64,000 bases of DNA from NCBI RefSeq assembly GCF_035083965.1, contig NC_089724.1:18804974-18868973 (forward strand), given 5' to 3'. Below the pieces are notes generated by a model. That model did not search any database. It was given only the letters and a program-made list of their open reading frames with translations, and was not told where the DNA came from. Positions 1-11,734 of this stretch are shown one piece after another. Numbering within the stretch: position 1 is the stretch's first letter; every line of letters begins with the position of its first letter. Both the position numbers and the translations under genes were made by a program. This DNA comes from Branchiostoma lanceolatum (taxonomy: Eukaryota; Chordata; Leptocardii; Amphioxiformes; Branchiostomatidae).

Positions 1-196
1 TAGTCTGTCAAAATCCCACAAAGCCTGGCCTTTCCTATTTGAGGTCACACAGGGTTCTCAACAATCATTAATCCTCCGACTAATAGTTATAGATTAAAGG
101 TCAGTGTGCTTAGTCCTTTTCAAATCTAACGGCTGCAGCGGGAGGAGGTCAGAAGGCACTGTACTAGTGCGTTGATCCGTCGCCTGAACTCTCGCC
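1..196. other. Upstream flank of the first GH1 gene
   Basis: No coding exon is visible here. The stretch ends at the ATG at 197 and should contain the 5' UTR and proximal promoter of the first GH1 gene. I see no convincing TATA box or other named element. A preceding gene copy may lie outside the window. Confidence 0.5.
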
Positions 197-3100
197 ATGT
201 TGCTCCTGATGACCTTCTCCGTGCTGTTGAGTACAGCATGTTGTGTCGTGTACGACTACGGCGCGTACGACGCGACCAGGGACGCCTTCCTCCCGGGCCG
301 CTTCCCAGACGGGTTCAGCTTCAGCACTGCCACCGCCGCTTACCAGATCGAGGGCGCATGGAACGCCAGCGGCAAGGGCGAGTCCATCTGGGACAGGTTC
401 TCCCACACACCTGGTAAGGTAGACCGTGGGGACACCGGAGACGTGGCCTGTGACAGCTACAACAAGTACCGAGAAGACATGCAGCTCATGAAGAATATGG
501 GCCTACGGGACTATCGTTTGTCCCTCTCGTGGCCGCGAATCTTTCCCGACGGTACCCTAGCGGGCGGCGTCAATCAAGACGGAGTCGACTACTACAACAA
601 CGTCATAAATGAGCTGATCGCAAACGACATCACCCCGATGGTGACGCTTTACCACTGGGACCTTCCGCAAGCCCTACAGGACAGGTACGGGGGGTGGGTG
701 AACGAAACTCTGGTGGAACACTTCAACGACTTTGCAACCTTCGCGTTCCAGGAGTTTGGTGACAGGGTGAAGAACTGGATCACGTTTAACGAACCAAAGC
801 CGGTATGCAACAAGGGGTACGAGACCGGGACGCGCGCTCCGGGTGTCCGGGACCTGACCCTGCTATCTGCCTACAGGTGCGGCCATACCATCATCAAGGT
901 ATGCAGTATCTAAGAATTACTGTCGTGTTTTTATAGATACTCCTATCGAGTATACGTGTGGCGGATACATGTTGGATAATACAACTTTGCTAATCTTACC
1001 GCATCTTTTTTTTTTCAATCAAACTAGAGGCATCTGAGGAATATGTGAAGACTAGTTGCTCTTAATGAGGTGCTGTTTACTTTTTTACCCCACCAGGCCC
1101 ATGCGAGGGCGTACCACACATACGACAGGGGTTTCAGATCAAGTCAGGGCGGGATTGTGGGAATCACCCTGAACTTGGACTGGGCAGAGCCTCGTGACCC
1201 TGACCTCCCCACCGACGTCCAGGCCACGGACCGCTACATGCAGATCTACAGTGGCTGGTTCGCCCATCCCATCTATGTGGACGGCGACTATCCGCCATTC
1301 ATCAAGGAAGGGGTAGGTTGGATCTAGCCTGTATTTACACAAGCTCTCGACCGGAGGTTACTAATGGATGGCGGTTATAGGACCGGCTGGCCACTAGAAG
1401 CGCGATTCGTCAGGCTAAGTTGGATCTAGGGGAAGCCAACCTCTTCGTCGAAAGGCTACTTCATAGCTATCCTTCCAGCAGGCCCCGATTGCTTCCACGT
1501 AACACAGATAAACATGTGGCGATTGGATAATGTCCACTTACATAAACACAGTGACACCGACGGCGGTTATCACAAAACAATTATTTGCTAATTGTACAGT
1601 CGAAGGGTTACTAGGACACGTTGCGAATTAATCACTCAGACATCATTTCTGTTTGGATGCCCGCGTTTCTCTGTCTGCTCTTACCATGGCAGTCTGCCTG
1701 TATGATATAGTACAGCAGATATAGTATAGTATATTAACGAAATACGAGTAAGAATAATCTTTTTCATATTTTCCTCCCTTTCCCACAGTTACAACAAGTT
1801 GGCTTGGCAAATCCGGGGGAAACTGTCCCGTCATTTTCCGCTGAGGACGCGGCTTACATTGCTGGCACGGCCGACTTCTTCGGCTTGAACCACTACAAGA
1901 CCCGAATCGTCACAAGCAGAGACATCCCTGTTGGTACAGCAGTAAGTGTTGAAGCTGATAGCACACTCTGTAGCTTTCAATCTTTGACAGTCTGCTATTT
2001 TAGCGCACACGTTCATATGTGCTGGTAGAAAACGTGACTTAAGATCAAACTCTCCGCTTATCACGAAACAAAATAACCTGTCATCGTAGCTGTGTTCTTT
2101 CTTGCATTCGACTGACCCACTACGTCTAACATGTGCCCTTTCACCGAAATCACCGTGAATTGTACTGAACTGCTTCAGAAACCTTCTTTTAAGAATGCAT
2201 TTTTTTCTGCATTTAGGGCCAGACCTTTCGGGACACGATTGAAGCAACGGTAGCTCCGGAGTGGCCGCAGTCTGCGTCTAGTTGGCTGTACGTGGTGCCC
2301 TGGGGGCTCCGCAGGCTGCTCAAGCACATCAAGGTACGTAAAAATTGCATTTGAACAAACGTTTGTAGTAAAAGAAACTATTACAAATATAAGACCCATT
2401 GAACCAAACCATGCCCTGTTTGACTGACCTCGTTCACAGGCATGCACAGCGAGTTGAGCAAACAGATACAACTGGTTCCAAAGGACGCATGCGTACTGGA
2501 AATGATGTCGGTAACCTTACCTGCAAATAGATACTGTACGAAAACGAAATAGACAATGCGTAAAAAATGTCACTATTTTTCAGCAAACGTACGGTGATCC
2601 TGATGTGTACATCACGGAGAACGGCCGGTCGGATCCCGACGTACAGCCGCCCATCCTGGAGGACACGGACCGCGTCTGCTACTACATGACGTACATCGAT
2701 GAGGTTCTGAAGGGTAAGCAGCTGCATGTGTGGAAATGCTAAGTCTGTAGTAGGCAGTGAAGACTTCCTGCCGTTACATAAGATTATCATCATTTTCCTT
2801 TGACTCAGCTCTAAAAATCATAGCAACTAACCACTACCTGGTACGCGTACGAGTAAAAAATACGTCGATTTGTAGGCATGCGCAATGAAAAACTTTCCAG
2901 TTGCATTTTAACAGTATTGTCTGCATTATTTTAGCTATAAAAGACGACGACGTCAAGGTGAAGTCGTACACCGCCTGGTCCTTCATGGACAACTTCGAAT
3001 GGGACAAGGGTTACACGGAGCGGTTCGGGCTCTTCTACGTCGACTTCACCGACCCGAACCGACCTCGAACACCAAAGCGGTCCGCCGGCTTCTACACCGA

Positions 3101-3269
3101 CATCATCGCCAACAACGGCTTCCCTGAGGGAGCTGACGTCACCAAGATGGTCACGGACATGTGGGGGCAGTGTCGAGGATCGGGGACAGCCGGACTCCAT
3201 GACAGCAATGGATTGTTAGCCCTCTTTTTCACCATTATCGCTTTGTGTACCTCCTTGAAATGGACGTAA
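197..3269 (+). CDS. GH1 family beta-glycosidase (lactase/klotho-like), copy A
   Basis: A secretory-pathway family 1 glycoside hydrolase, expected to cleave beta-glycosides by the retaining mechanism. Coding exons: 197-898, 1097-1312, 1789-1941, 2217-2333, 2584-2713, 2935-3269; joined they give about 550 residues. Each boundary has GT/AG and keeps frame with the paralogues. The protein starts with a signal peptide ([16 protein letters not shown]). GH1 landmarks in order: [19 protein letters not shown], the acid/base motif TFNEP (Glu about 199), the nucleophile motif YITENG (Glu about 408) and SFMDNFEW. Both catalytic glutamates are present. The C-terminus after CRGSGT has small residues (HDSNG) followed by a hydrophobic run to the end, as in GPI-attachment signals; a membrane anchor is inferred. 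AATAAA lies at 3408 and 3438. The substrate cannot be told from sequence. Relatives in vertebrates are lactase-phlorizin hydrolase, klotho and cytosolic beta-glucosidase. Confidence 0.9.
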
Positions 3270-4047
3270 TGTCGTTCATTTACCCACTGACAAGTGAAAT
3301 TAATCTAGATACTAGTACATTGTATCTGTTCGCAACCTTTCCAAACCTATGTGTACTTACGTATACCAATTGATCATGGGTGGATAAGTTCTTTATTAAC
3401 CAGGTCAAATAAATGTCGCTATGTTGAATTTGTTTGAAATAAATATCTCACTACTTTAATTTAATGGGCTCATAGTCATATTTGACAGCTATATGTGCGA
3501 TGAAGTATCAGTTTCAGCAGGGACCGTCGTTACTATGGTCGCCGTAAGAAAACAGTTAGAAAAAAACATATACTAGTATTTGTTCAAAACAACCATCAAG
3601 AATATAAAGCTCCGAGCAATTCTTCACAATAACAGACTTTTGGACTCCTCAAATTTAACCAACTCCAGCTAGGATGCTTTAACCGACCATACGGTAACTT
3701 GGAAAAATGGTTGGACCATCTCAGCTTAGCACCCCTCACCACCCCGCAAAAACCACACATTTTGCCCCTTCAGAAAGATCAACGACCCAATCATCGGAAA
3801 GCGGGTAGAAATGATGACGTTGGTCATACTGTATTACCTGTGTCCAACACAACATGTCTTCAATGCAGCTTAGCTATAGTAATCATTAACCTAACTTTAG
3901 TCATGTTATCAAATAAAGAGGTCAGAGTTCTCCAACGACTCGGCGGGACTTCGGTGTGCTAAGTCGTAGATCACACACTTTGTCGGTCTAAACTCTAAAC
4001 TCTAAACCACACGTTTAAGTTTTATTTCCCGTAATAGCGGGTTCAAG
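3270..4047. other. Intergenic spacer between GH1 copies A and B
   Basis: Holds the 3' UTR of copy A, with poly(A) signals AATAAA at 3408-3413 and 3438-3443, and the upstream region of copy B. An 87-residue reading frame at 3699-3962 has no recognisable motif and no paralogue next to the other GH1 copies, so I do not call it a gene. Confidence 0.5.
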
Positions 4048-6842
4048 ATGATGTTTCTATGGACCTTCCTTGTGCTGCTGACTACGGCGTACTGTGCTGA
4101 GTACGACTATGGCGCGTACGACCCAACCAGAGACAGCTTCCGAACAGGCACCTTTCCTGACGGCTTCATCTGGAGCACGGCCACGGCGTCCTACCAGATC
4201 GAGGGCGGCTGGAACGCCAGCGGCAAAGGTGAGTCCATCTGGGACAGGTTCTCCCACACACCTGGTAAGGTAGACCGTGGAGACACCGGAGACGTGGCCT
4301 GTGACAGCTACAACAAGTACCGAGAAGACGTGCAGCTCATGAAGAACCTGGGCCTACGGTACTACCGCCTGTCTCTGTCATGGCCGCGAATCTTTCCCGA
4401 TGGTACTCGGGCAGGTGGCGTCAATCAAGACGGAGTAGACTACTACAACAACGTGATCGACGAACTGCTTGCCAACGACATCACCCCGATGGTGACGCTT
4501 TACCACTGGGACCTTCCGCAGGCCCTACAGGACAGGTACGGGGGATGGGTGAACGAAACTCTGGTGGAACACTTCAACGACTACGCATCATACGCCTTTC
4601 AGGCGTTTGGTGACAGGGTGAAGTTCTGGCTGACATTCAACGAACCAAAAGTCGTGTGTGACAACGGCCACATCACCGGAGAACACGCCCCCGGCATCCA
4701 GGACCCCACCCTGCTGACCGGATATCGTGCTGGACACACGCTTCTGAAGGTAAGAGGACTGCACACCATGTTTACTCACGCTTAATTGTTGGGATATGCA
4801 CAGAAATCACCATTTGAAATCACCTTTGGTGCACTTACAATATGAAACTAAAATTAGGTACCAAACTGTTATTTTTGATCAATGAACACTGGCGTTCACT
4901 TGAAAGCAGTCTCCTTCAGATTACTTTTGGACAGTCATATAAGTGAATAATGTGCCCGCTACAACAGAGACAACCGTGTAAAGTAATATTCTTACCTTCA
5001 CCCCTCCCGTTTCAGGCCCATGCGAGGGCGTGGCACACCTACGACTTGAACTACAGACAGACTCAGGGCGGCAAAATTGGAATCACCCTGAACTTGGACT
5101 GGGGTGAGCCTCGTGACCCTGACCTCCCCACCGACGTCCAGGCCACGGACCGCTTCATGCAGATCAACAGTGGCTGGTTCGCCCACCCCATCTACGTGGA
5201 CGGCGACTATCCGCCATTCCTAAAGGACGAGGTAAGTTCAGTATTCATATTGTTGATACACGATTACTCAGCGTGAATATAGTAAAAGTGCGAAATTAAA
5301 GTCCGTAACAGTAATGTCTATTGTCTGAGTTATTGAGCAAAATACAATATTTTTGGCAAAATGTCTTATCTATTACATATATAGAAACATAACCCGGTCA
5401 CTGCCAAGTGTAACATGGAAACGGGGTAATCTGGCGTCATAAACAATTTCCTCTACTCACGGCAACGCTGTTATTCCGTTTCTGCTGCAGCTACAGCAGC
5501 TTGCCCAGGCGAATCCAGGGATCAACTCGCTGGTCTTTACTCCCGAGGACAAGGACTACATCTTAGGCACGTCTGACTTCTTCGGCTTGAACCATTACGT
5601 CACTCGCATCGTCGCAAACAGGGACATCGTTATCGGCCCAGTAAGTATTGACTTGAAAAGATAAGAACGCCTGACCATTTTGTTAGATATGCTTCTTTAA
5701 ATAGTCCATGCGTTAATAGACCTATCTGCATCAAGTATTGACTGAGTGAACGGCGTTAGTCACAACTACTCTGGATGATCCCAACCATACAACACATACA
5801 CTTACCTGTATACAGGTAGTCATAACTCGTCAATCTGTAGACAAGATCTACACATGAAGTTGTTACTGATAGTCGTGCCGTTAGTCATGACTAGTGGTTG
5901 AAGGCGATTGCTGGCTGTGTATTAGGCTGTATTAAAGAAATGTAAATGTCCTCCTATGACATCAGGGCCAAACGTTCCGAGACACCATTGAAACCACCGT
6001 GGCGCCGGAGTGGCCCCGTGCAGAATCTACCTGGCTGTACGTGGTGCCCTGGGGGCTTCGCAGACTGCTCAAGCACATCAAGGTAAAGGACTTTCTTTTG
6101 CTATCTACAGAACTGTACAAGTTTGCAGAGAAATCAGAGCAATCGTCTACTCAAGGCCATGTTGAAATGTAACTTTATGATCTATTGGAATCGTGACCTG
6201 TTGGTAGACGCGTGAACTTACTTTTTTTCTCATCGTTTTCAGACAAACTACGGAGACCCCGACATATACATCACGGAGAACGGGCGGTCTGACGGCGACG
6301 TGCAGCCGCCCATCATAGAGGACACCGAGCGAGTCTGTTACTACGCGGGGTACATCGACGAGGTCTTCAAGGGTATGTAAGCTGCACCCTATATGTCTAT
6401 CATTACTATTATCATCAACATAGATACAATACAAAACCTCCTTATAACATACAGACATTACACACAAACGTTCTAACGCCAGGTTATCATATCTGCAGCT
6501 ATCTATGAAGACGACGTCAAAGTGAAGTCGTACACCGCCTGGTCCTTCATGGATAACTTCGAGTGGGCCCGAGGTTACACCGAACGCTTCGGGCTGCACT
6601 ACGTCGACTTCACCGACCCGAACCGACCCCGAACACCCAAACAGTCTGCAGAATTCTACAAGGACATCATCGCCAACAACGGCTTCCCTGAGGGAGCTGA
6701 CGTCACGGAGATGGTGCAGGACATGTGGGGGGAGTGTCGGGGGTCTGGTACAGGGCGGATCGGTGTCAGTGGTGGACTGTTAGCTGGGTCTCTATTGGTT
6801 ATTGCTTTGCATGTTGTCCATCAATTTGTAGTGCTGCCATAA
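4048..6842 (+). CDS. GH1 family beta-glycosidase, copy B
   Basis: Tandem paralogue of the preceding gene with the same six-exon structure: 4048-4749, 5016-5231, 5491-5640, 5966-6082, 6243-6372, 6499-6842, about 552 residues. The start could be 4048 or the adjacent ATG at 4051. A signal peptide ([16 protein letters not shown]) is followed by the GH1 core. The acid/base motif LTFNEP (Glu about 199) and nucleophile motif YITENG (Glu about 407) are intact, as is [17 protein letters not shown], so an active retaining beta-glycosidase is expected. The C-terminus carries a glycine/serine stretch followed by a hydrophobic tail reaching the stop ([16 protein letters not shown]), again like a GPI signal or a terminal membrane anchor. 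AATAAA at 7243-7248 may be its poly(A) signal. Substrate unknown. Confidence 0.9.
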
Positions 6843-8040
6843 CCACTTCTTGTAGCGAAAGTGCTCATTGGTAGAAACTTGCAGTGTTTCGTGATGAGAT
6901 CTATATGAACGGATCACACTGTTGGTGGTCAGAAGTGCCATTGCGCTTAGCTATGAAATTGTTGTTGAGACTGCTAAATTGCATGGGGGAAATAGCGAAC
7001 AAATTAGATGAAGCTAGAGTCTACAATATGGTAACAAACTGATGAACCATGGTCTTATTTAACAGAATAAGGATTAATATTATGAATTAATTTGTCCTTT
7101 TAAAATCCCTGTGAGAAAGTTGCTATTGCTGCATAAGGGACAAGAGCTCTACGACCTCCTACCTTCGCCAAATGATGTTACCCTTTACAACTGGCGTATT
7201 CGAAAGGTTTCTTATTGATTATACAAATAAGGCCCTGATTTCAATAAAATCTGTCCGTTGAAAATTTGTTGCTAGAATTTCCTGGGGAAAACTCAAGACT
7301 AATTCTCGCGGGTGTGATGGCGCATGCGTTATGTCTCCGTGGATTTTGCTACCAGTCTTCACGCTTTTCGTGCAAAACTGAATATCAGTCTGCTACAGAG
7401 GGATTAGGCGCTGGGACATATGAACCCATGCCAACGTTAGAGTATTGCATTTGTTATCCATATTAGTAGGCGTACGAGATAGTTTAATGCATTAGTTCTG
7501 AAGTTACGCTGTTCATAAACTAACAAAGAAACAAACAAAACCACAGAGAGCACCGAAAACCTTCTTGGGGTTAGAAAATATCATATTTGGCCTTTAGGTT
7601 TTATGCAAATAGACATATTCACCTATGACGGCTATGTATGGAAACCATACAACACAATGCCTAAAAGAAGTAGGGCTTGGGAACGTCCCCGTTTGAATCA
7701 TAGTTGTTGTCTTGTATCCCGTATGCAACTGATTGTGGTTTGACTGGTCGTGGTTGAAGTCATACATCGTCAATTATAGAACCCACCATACTTTATTAAT
7801 AACAGTCAGGTCTGGTTGTACTTGAGAGAAGAAAGCTGTTAGACGTTGCTCACTCTCACCATCACTGATCGACTTCATCGAGGTGCCGTATAACGTTGTT
7901 ATATTGCTTCATTTGCAATGCAAATAACCATTATTAACCTAGCGCTGAAATACGATTGAATATTAACTAATGGCGGATGACAGGTCAATGTTCACTGGGT
8001 TATGTCATGCAGTGGCTAGAAGTCAACAAACGTAGTTAGA
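6843..8040. other. Intergenic spacer between GH1 copies B and C
   Basis: No exon visible. It contains the 3' UTR of copy B and, around 7390-7465, a dispersed repeat that recurs near 11755-11820: both share ATGAACCCATGCCAAC and TTGTTATCCAT. The last few hundred bases are the upstream region of copy C. Confidence 0.45.
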
Positions 8041-11000
8041 ATGGTTCTCCCGTTGATCTTGTGTGTAGTCTTAAGCACAGCGCACTGTGCTGTCCAGGAC
8101 TATGGTGCGTACGATCCCGTCAGAGACGCCTTCCTACCGGGCAGCTTCCCAGACGGTTTTATTTGGAGCACGTCAACCTCGGCTTACCAGATCGAAGGCG
8201 CATGGAACGTAGACGGCAAAGGTGAGTCCATCTGGGACAGGTTCTCCCACACACCTGGTAAGGTAGACCGTGGGGACACCGGAGACGTGGCCTGTGACAG
8301 TTACAACAAGTACCGAGAAGACGTGCAGCTCATGAAGGCCATGGGTCTGAAGTACTACCGCTTCTCTCTGTCATGGACCCGAATCCTTCCCGATGGCACC
8401 GAAGCGGACGGCGTTAACCAAGACGGAGTCGACTACTACAACAACGTCATAAATGAGCTGATCGCAAACGGCATCACCCCGATGGTGACGCTTTACCACT
8501 GGGACCTGCCGCAGGCGCTACAAGAGAAGTACGGAGGGTGGGTGAACGAAACCATGGTGCAGCTCTACCACGACTATGTATCGTTTGCCTTCAAGAGCTT
8601 CGGGGACAGGGTCAAACTATGGTTAACATTCAACGACGCAAAGATAGTGTGTAACAATGGCTACTTGACCGGGCAGCACGCTCCAGGCATACAAGACCGA
8701 AGTCAGCTATCCAGCTACCTCTGTGGACACAATATCCTCAAGGTATAGTACCAGCCTTTGGTGTCTTAATGTATGGTCCATAGATAGTTAAAAAGGGGCA
8801 GAATAGCATCTTTCAATATATCACGAGCATTCCACGTCCTGTCACTAAAATCTAAAACAAGGTCATATAAGAGCAAACTAATAGTTACTCTATTCCACAA
8901 TTCATATCACGTAACATCATAGACGCCATGCAACAGTTCTTCAAACCTTTACTGTTCACTTCCCAAGGCTCATGCTAAGGCGTGGCACGCATACAACACC
9001 ACCTTCAGAGCAAGTCAAGACGGGAAAGTCGGAATAACCGTTAGCCTGGATTGGGCAGAGCCACGAGACCCCGACCTTCCGGCCGATGTCGCAGCAGCAG
9101 ATTATTACATGCAGGTCTCTAACAGCCAGTTCGCACATCCCATCTACGTCAACGGGGACTACCCGCCTGACTTCAAGGTTTTGGTGAGTTGTAATACCCA
9201 ATCACCGGACGGGAGACCTGGCGCATCCCCGTCTTGTATCAGCCAACGAAAGGATATGTCACCCCGTAAGGGGTGGTTTAACCTCGACGGCGCCTGTAAG
9301 TACGTCGACTGCTGCTGATGATGATGAATACCCAATCACACAGTCTACGATCTTCGGCCGTATATTGGCTGATCGCCAGCTAGGAGGGCGCCCGATTGTA
9401 AAATCGGCAGAGGATCGCGCGTAATATTGACTTGAAAATCCAGGGCTCGGTGAACTGCGAACATCGGCCCCTAAAACTCCCACGATGATCGAACACCGGG
9501 CGATTTCTATGCTTCAACTTGTAAGGTTTGATTACACGAAAACCAATGTCACTGAAGTTTTGACGTGGTACATACGGGATGTACTGGGAAGATTGACTCT
9601 TTATGTCCCACGTAACTTTGATTCTCTGTTTACTTCTGTTTAACAGGTCCAAAAACTCAAGCAGGCATTACCAGATAAGAACGTCCCAGACTTTTCCGAC
9701 GAAGAGAAGGCCAGAATTCGTGGCTCGTCGGACTTCTTCGGCTTGAACCACTACACCAGTTGTATTGTCGGACACAGGGATACCCCTGCTGGGAAGGTGA
9801 GCATTGTGGATACAGATTATCCTATTTTGGCGACAGGGATTCATTTCAGATTTTTGTCAGAGATCCGCCAAACGAAAAAAAACAGCTTGTTGGCACTGAA
9901 TGCAGTTGACGGCATCATCAACAGCACGAAATAGGAAGTACATTTGTACATTACCCTGGCCGTTCTGGGTTCTCGTCTCTTTTTCTTAGAATGATTCAGG
10001 TCGAAACAAGTATAGGTTCAATTGTCATACAGCATATTTGTCAGATGAGTTGCACATCAGTCACAGCATCCGCTAATTCATTATTGAGGTGACCAATTAA
10101 CGGCAAATAACTTAACGAACACTATAAGGCCAACATGCTGTTACCTCCGTGAAAACGGAGGTATTGATCAGGTCTGTGTGCTTGTTTGGCCATGCTTATT
10201 CAAATATTGTACAGTGCCGGGATGCTAGGCAGAGGATGGTGCAACCGGAGTTTGGCAGGATGAGAAGATTGGCTTGGCCTGGTCCAAAGTTGGTCCTTCA
10301 TGATGGGAAGGTTGCTTTGCCCAAGTCCAAAGCTGTTCTAGCAAAGGCAGAATCAGCGAGAAATTCACAATAATGAAACAAGGCATTCACAAAAACTCCT
10401 CAATTTCTTGTTGCTTAAAGGGTCCCCTGGACAACATCAACATCACAAGGTCTCCGGAGTGGCGGCGTGCTGCTACTGACTGGCTGTACGCTGTGCCATG
10501 GGGAATGCGTCGAGTGCTCAAATACATAAAGGTACCTATCAAACTTACAGCTTTGGAGATTGCATTTTCATAGATCTCAAACGCACACCAACCCTGAAGA
10601 AATATGCATTTATCCTAACTAATGAGAGTTAAGATATGCTAGCTGAGGTATATACTATACAGCGTAGAATATGACAAATACAAATTGATATGATAATTTG
10701 CTTCAAGGAAACCTTTGGAGATCCTGATGTGTACATCACGGAAAACGGCTGGTCTGACAGTGACGTGACGCCACCTGTCATGGAGGACACGGACCGCATC
10801 TGTTACTTCATGACGTACATCGATGAGGTACTGAAGGGTGCGTATGTTCACGTTTTATAATGGTATGTTCTCCCTCCTATGTTTAGTTGAACACTACAAC
10901 TTGAGGCCACATATATTCAATGACGCTGTGTGTGTGTGTGTTTTGGGTACATTTCTGCAATCCCAATACATGTACACACAATGCAGCGTTATCAACTGCC

Positions 11001-11557
11001 GTACATCCTCAGTGCTGCTATTTCTGAGACTGGAGGGGTTGCAGAGCAGGATGGGTAATGGGGTGAAGTCTGCCATCTCTGATTGCCTTGTTCAGTAGGT
11101 AGCAAAAGGGCACAGACACAAACCAAGTCAAGTATAGCAGTAGTGTTTGGGGGTTTACTGACTTAGGAACGAAACCAGTTATTTCTACAACACGACAATT
11201 GATCATGTTTTCTGTTTCCACTGGCATTGCTAGCTCCACCACATTACTCTTCAACTATTAAGTCTTCCCCTGTATTGCTCTGCAGCTATCAAGAATGACA
11301 AAGTGAAGGTTCTAGCGTACACCACCTGGTCAATAATGGACAACATGGAGTGGGAAACTGGCTACACTCAGCGCTTCGGAATGCATTATGTCACCTTCAC
11401 GGACCCGAACCGGCCTCGGGCACCCAAGCAGTCTTCAAGGTTCTACAAGGACATCATCGCCAACAACGGCTTCCCTGAGGGAGCAGAGATCACCAAGATG
11501 GTCCAGAACATGTGGGGGAGATGTCGGAATGGCAGTGTTGTCAGGGGGAAGCTGTAG
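8041..11557 (+). CDS. GH1 family protein, copy C, acid/base motif altered
   Basis: Third tandem GH1 paralogue. Exons: 8041-8742, 8968-9183, 9647-9796, 10421-10531, 10708-10837, 11286-11557; about 526 residues, all in frame. Signal peptide MVLPLILCVVLSTAHC. The GH1 fold motifs are kept ([20 protein letters not shown]) and the nucleophile motif YITENG is intact (Glu about 405). The acid/base motif, NEP in the neighbours, reads NDA (LTFNDAKIVC), replacing the catalytic Glu about 199 with Asp. The glucose-binding stretch is IMDNMEW instead of FMDNFEW. Exon 4 is 6 bp shorter than in the paralogues. The C-terminus ends soon after the shared WGRCRNG region without a hydrophobic tail, so the product should be soluble and secreted. 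No stop or frameshift is seen, so it looks like an expressed but catalytically weakened or repurposed member rather than a pseudogene. Confidence 0.87.
9206..9326 (+). mobile_element. 121-bp insertion with 13-bp target duplication, retroposon-like
   Basis: The 13-mer AATACCCAATCAC occurs directly before (9193-9205) and directly after (9327-9339) a 121-bp segment inside intron 2 of GH1 copy C. The segment ends in a GCTGCTGATGATGATG tail. A long perfect target-site duplication plus a short-repeat 3' tail is typical of an insertion made by a LINE reverse transcriptase, either a short 5'-truncated LINE end or a SINE. No coding capacity remains. The family assignment is inferred from structure only. 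Confidence 0.65.
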
Positions 11558-11621
11558 GGAATAATTTTTCAAACAGCAATTGTTGTATTATAGCTCTGGA
11601 ATATAAAGTATGGGGAATGTG

Positions 11622-11725
11622 TACTCTACAAGCAGAGGTTGGTGGGGAAGATGGTGACCAGACAAAAAATGGGGCATATGATAAAGAGGTCACCATCTTC
11701 CCCACCAACCTCTGCTTGTAGAGTA
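11622..11725. mobile_element. 104-bp hairpin MITE with perfect 38-bp inverted repeats
   Basis: Bases 11622-11659 are the exact reverse complement of 11688-11725, leaving a 28-base loop. The element is bounded by the direct repeat GGGAATGTG at 11613-11621 and 11726-11734, a 9-bp target-site duplication. Ends begin TACTCTACAAGCAGAGG. Nine-base duplications are characteristic of Mutator-like elements, so this is probably a non-autonomous Mutator-type MITE. Perfect arms and duplication suggest recent insertion. It lies 64 bp after the stop of GH1 copy C and may be within its 3' UTR. Confidence 0.85.
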
Positions 11726-11734
11726 GGGAATGTG

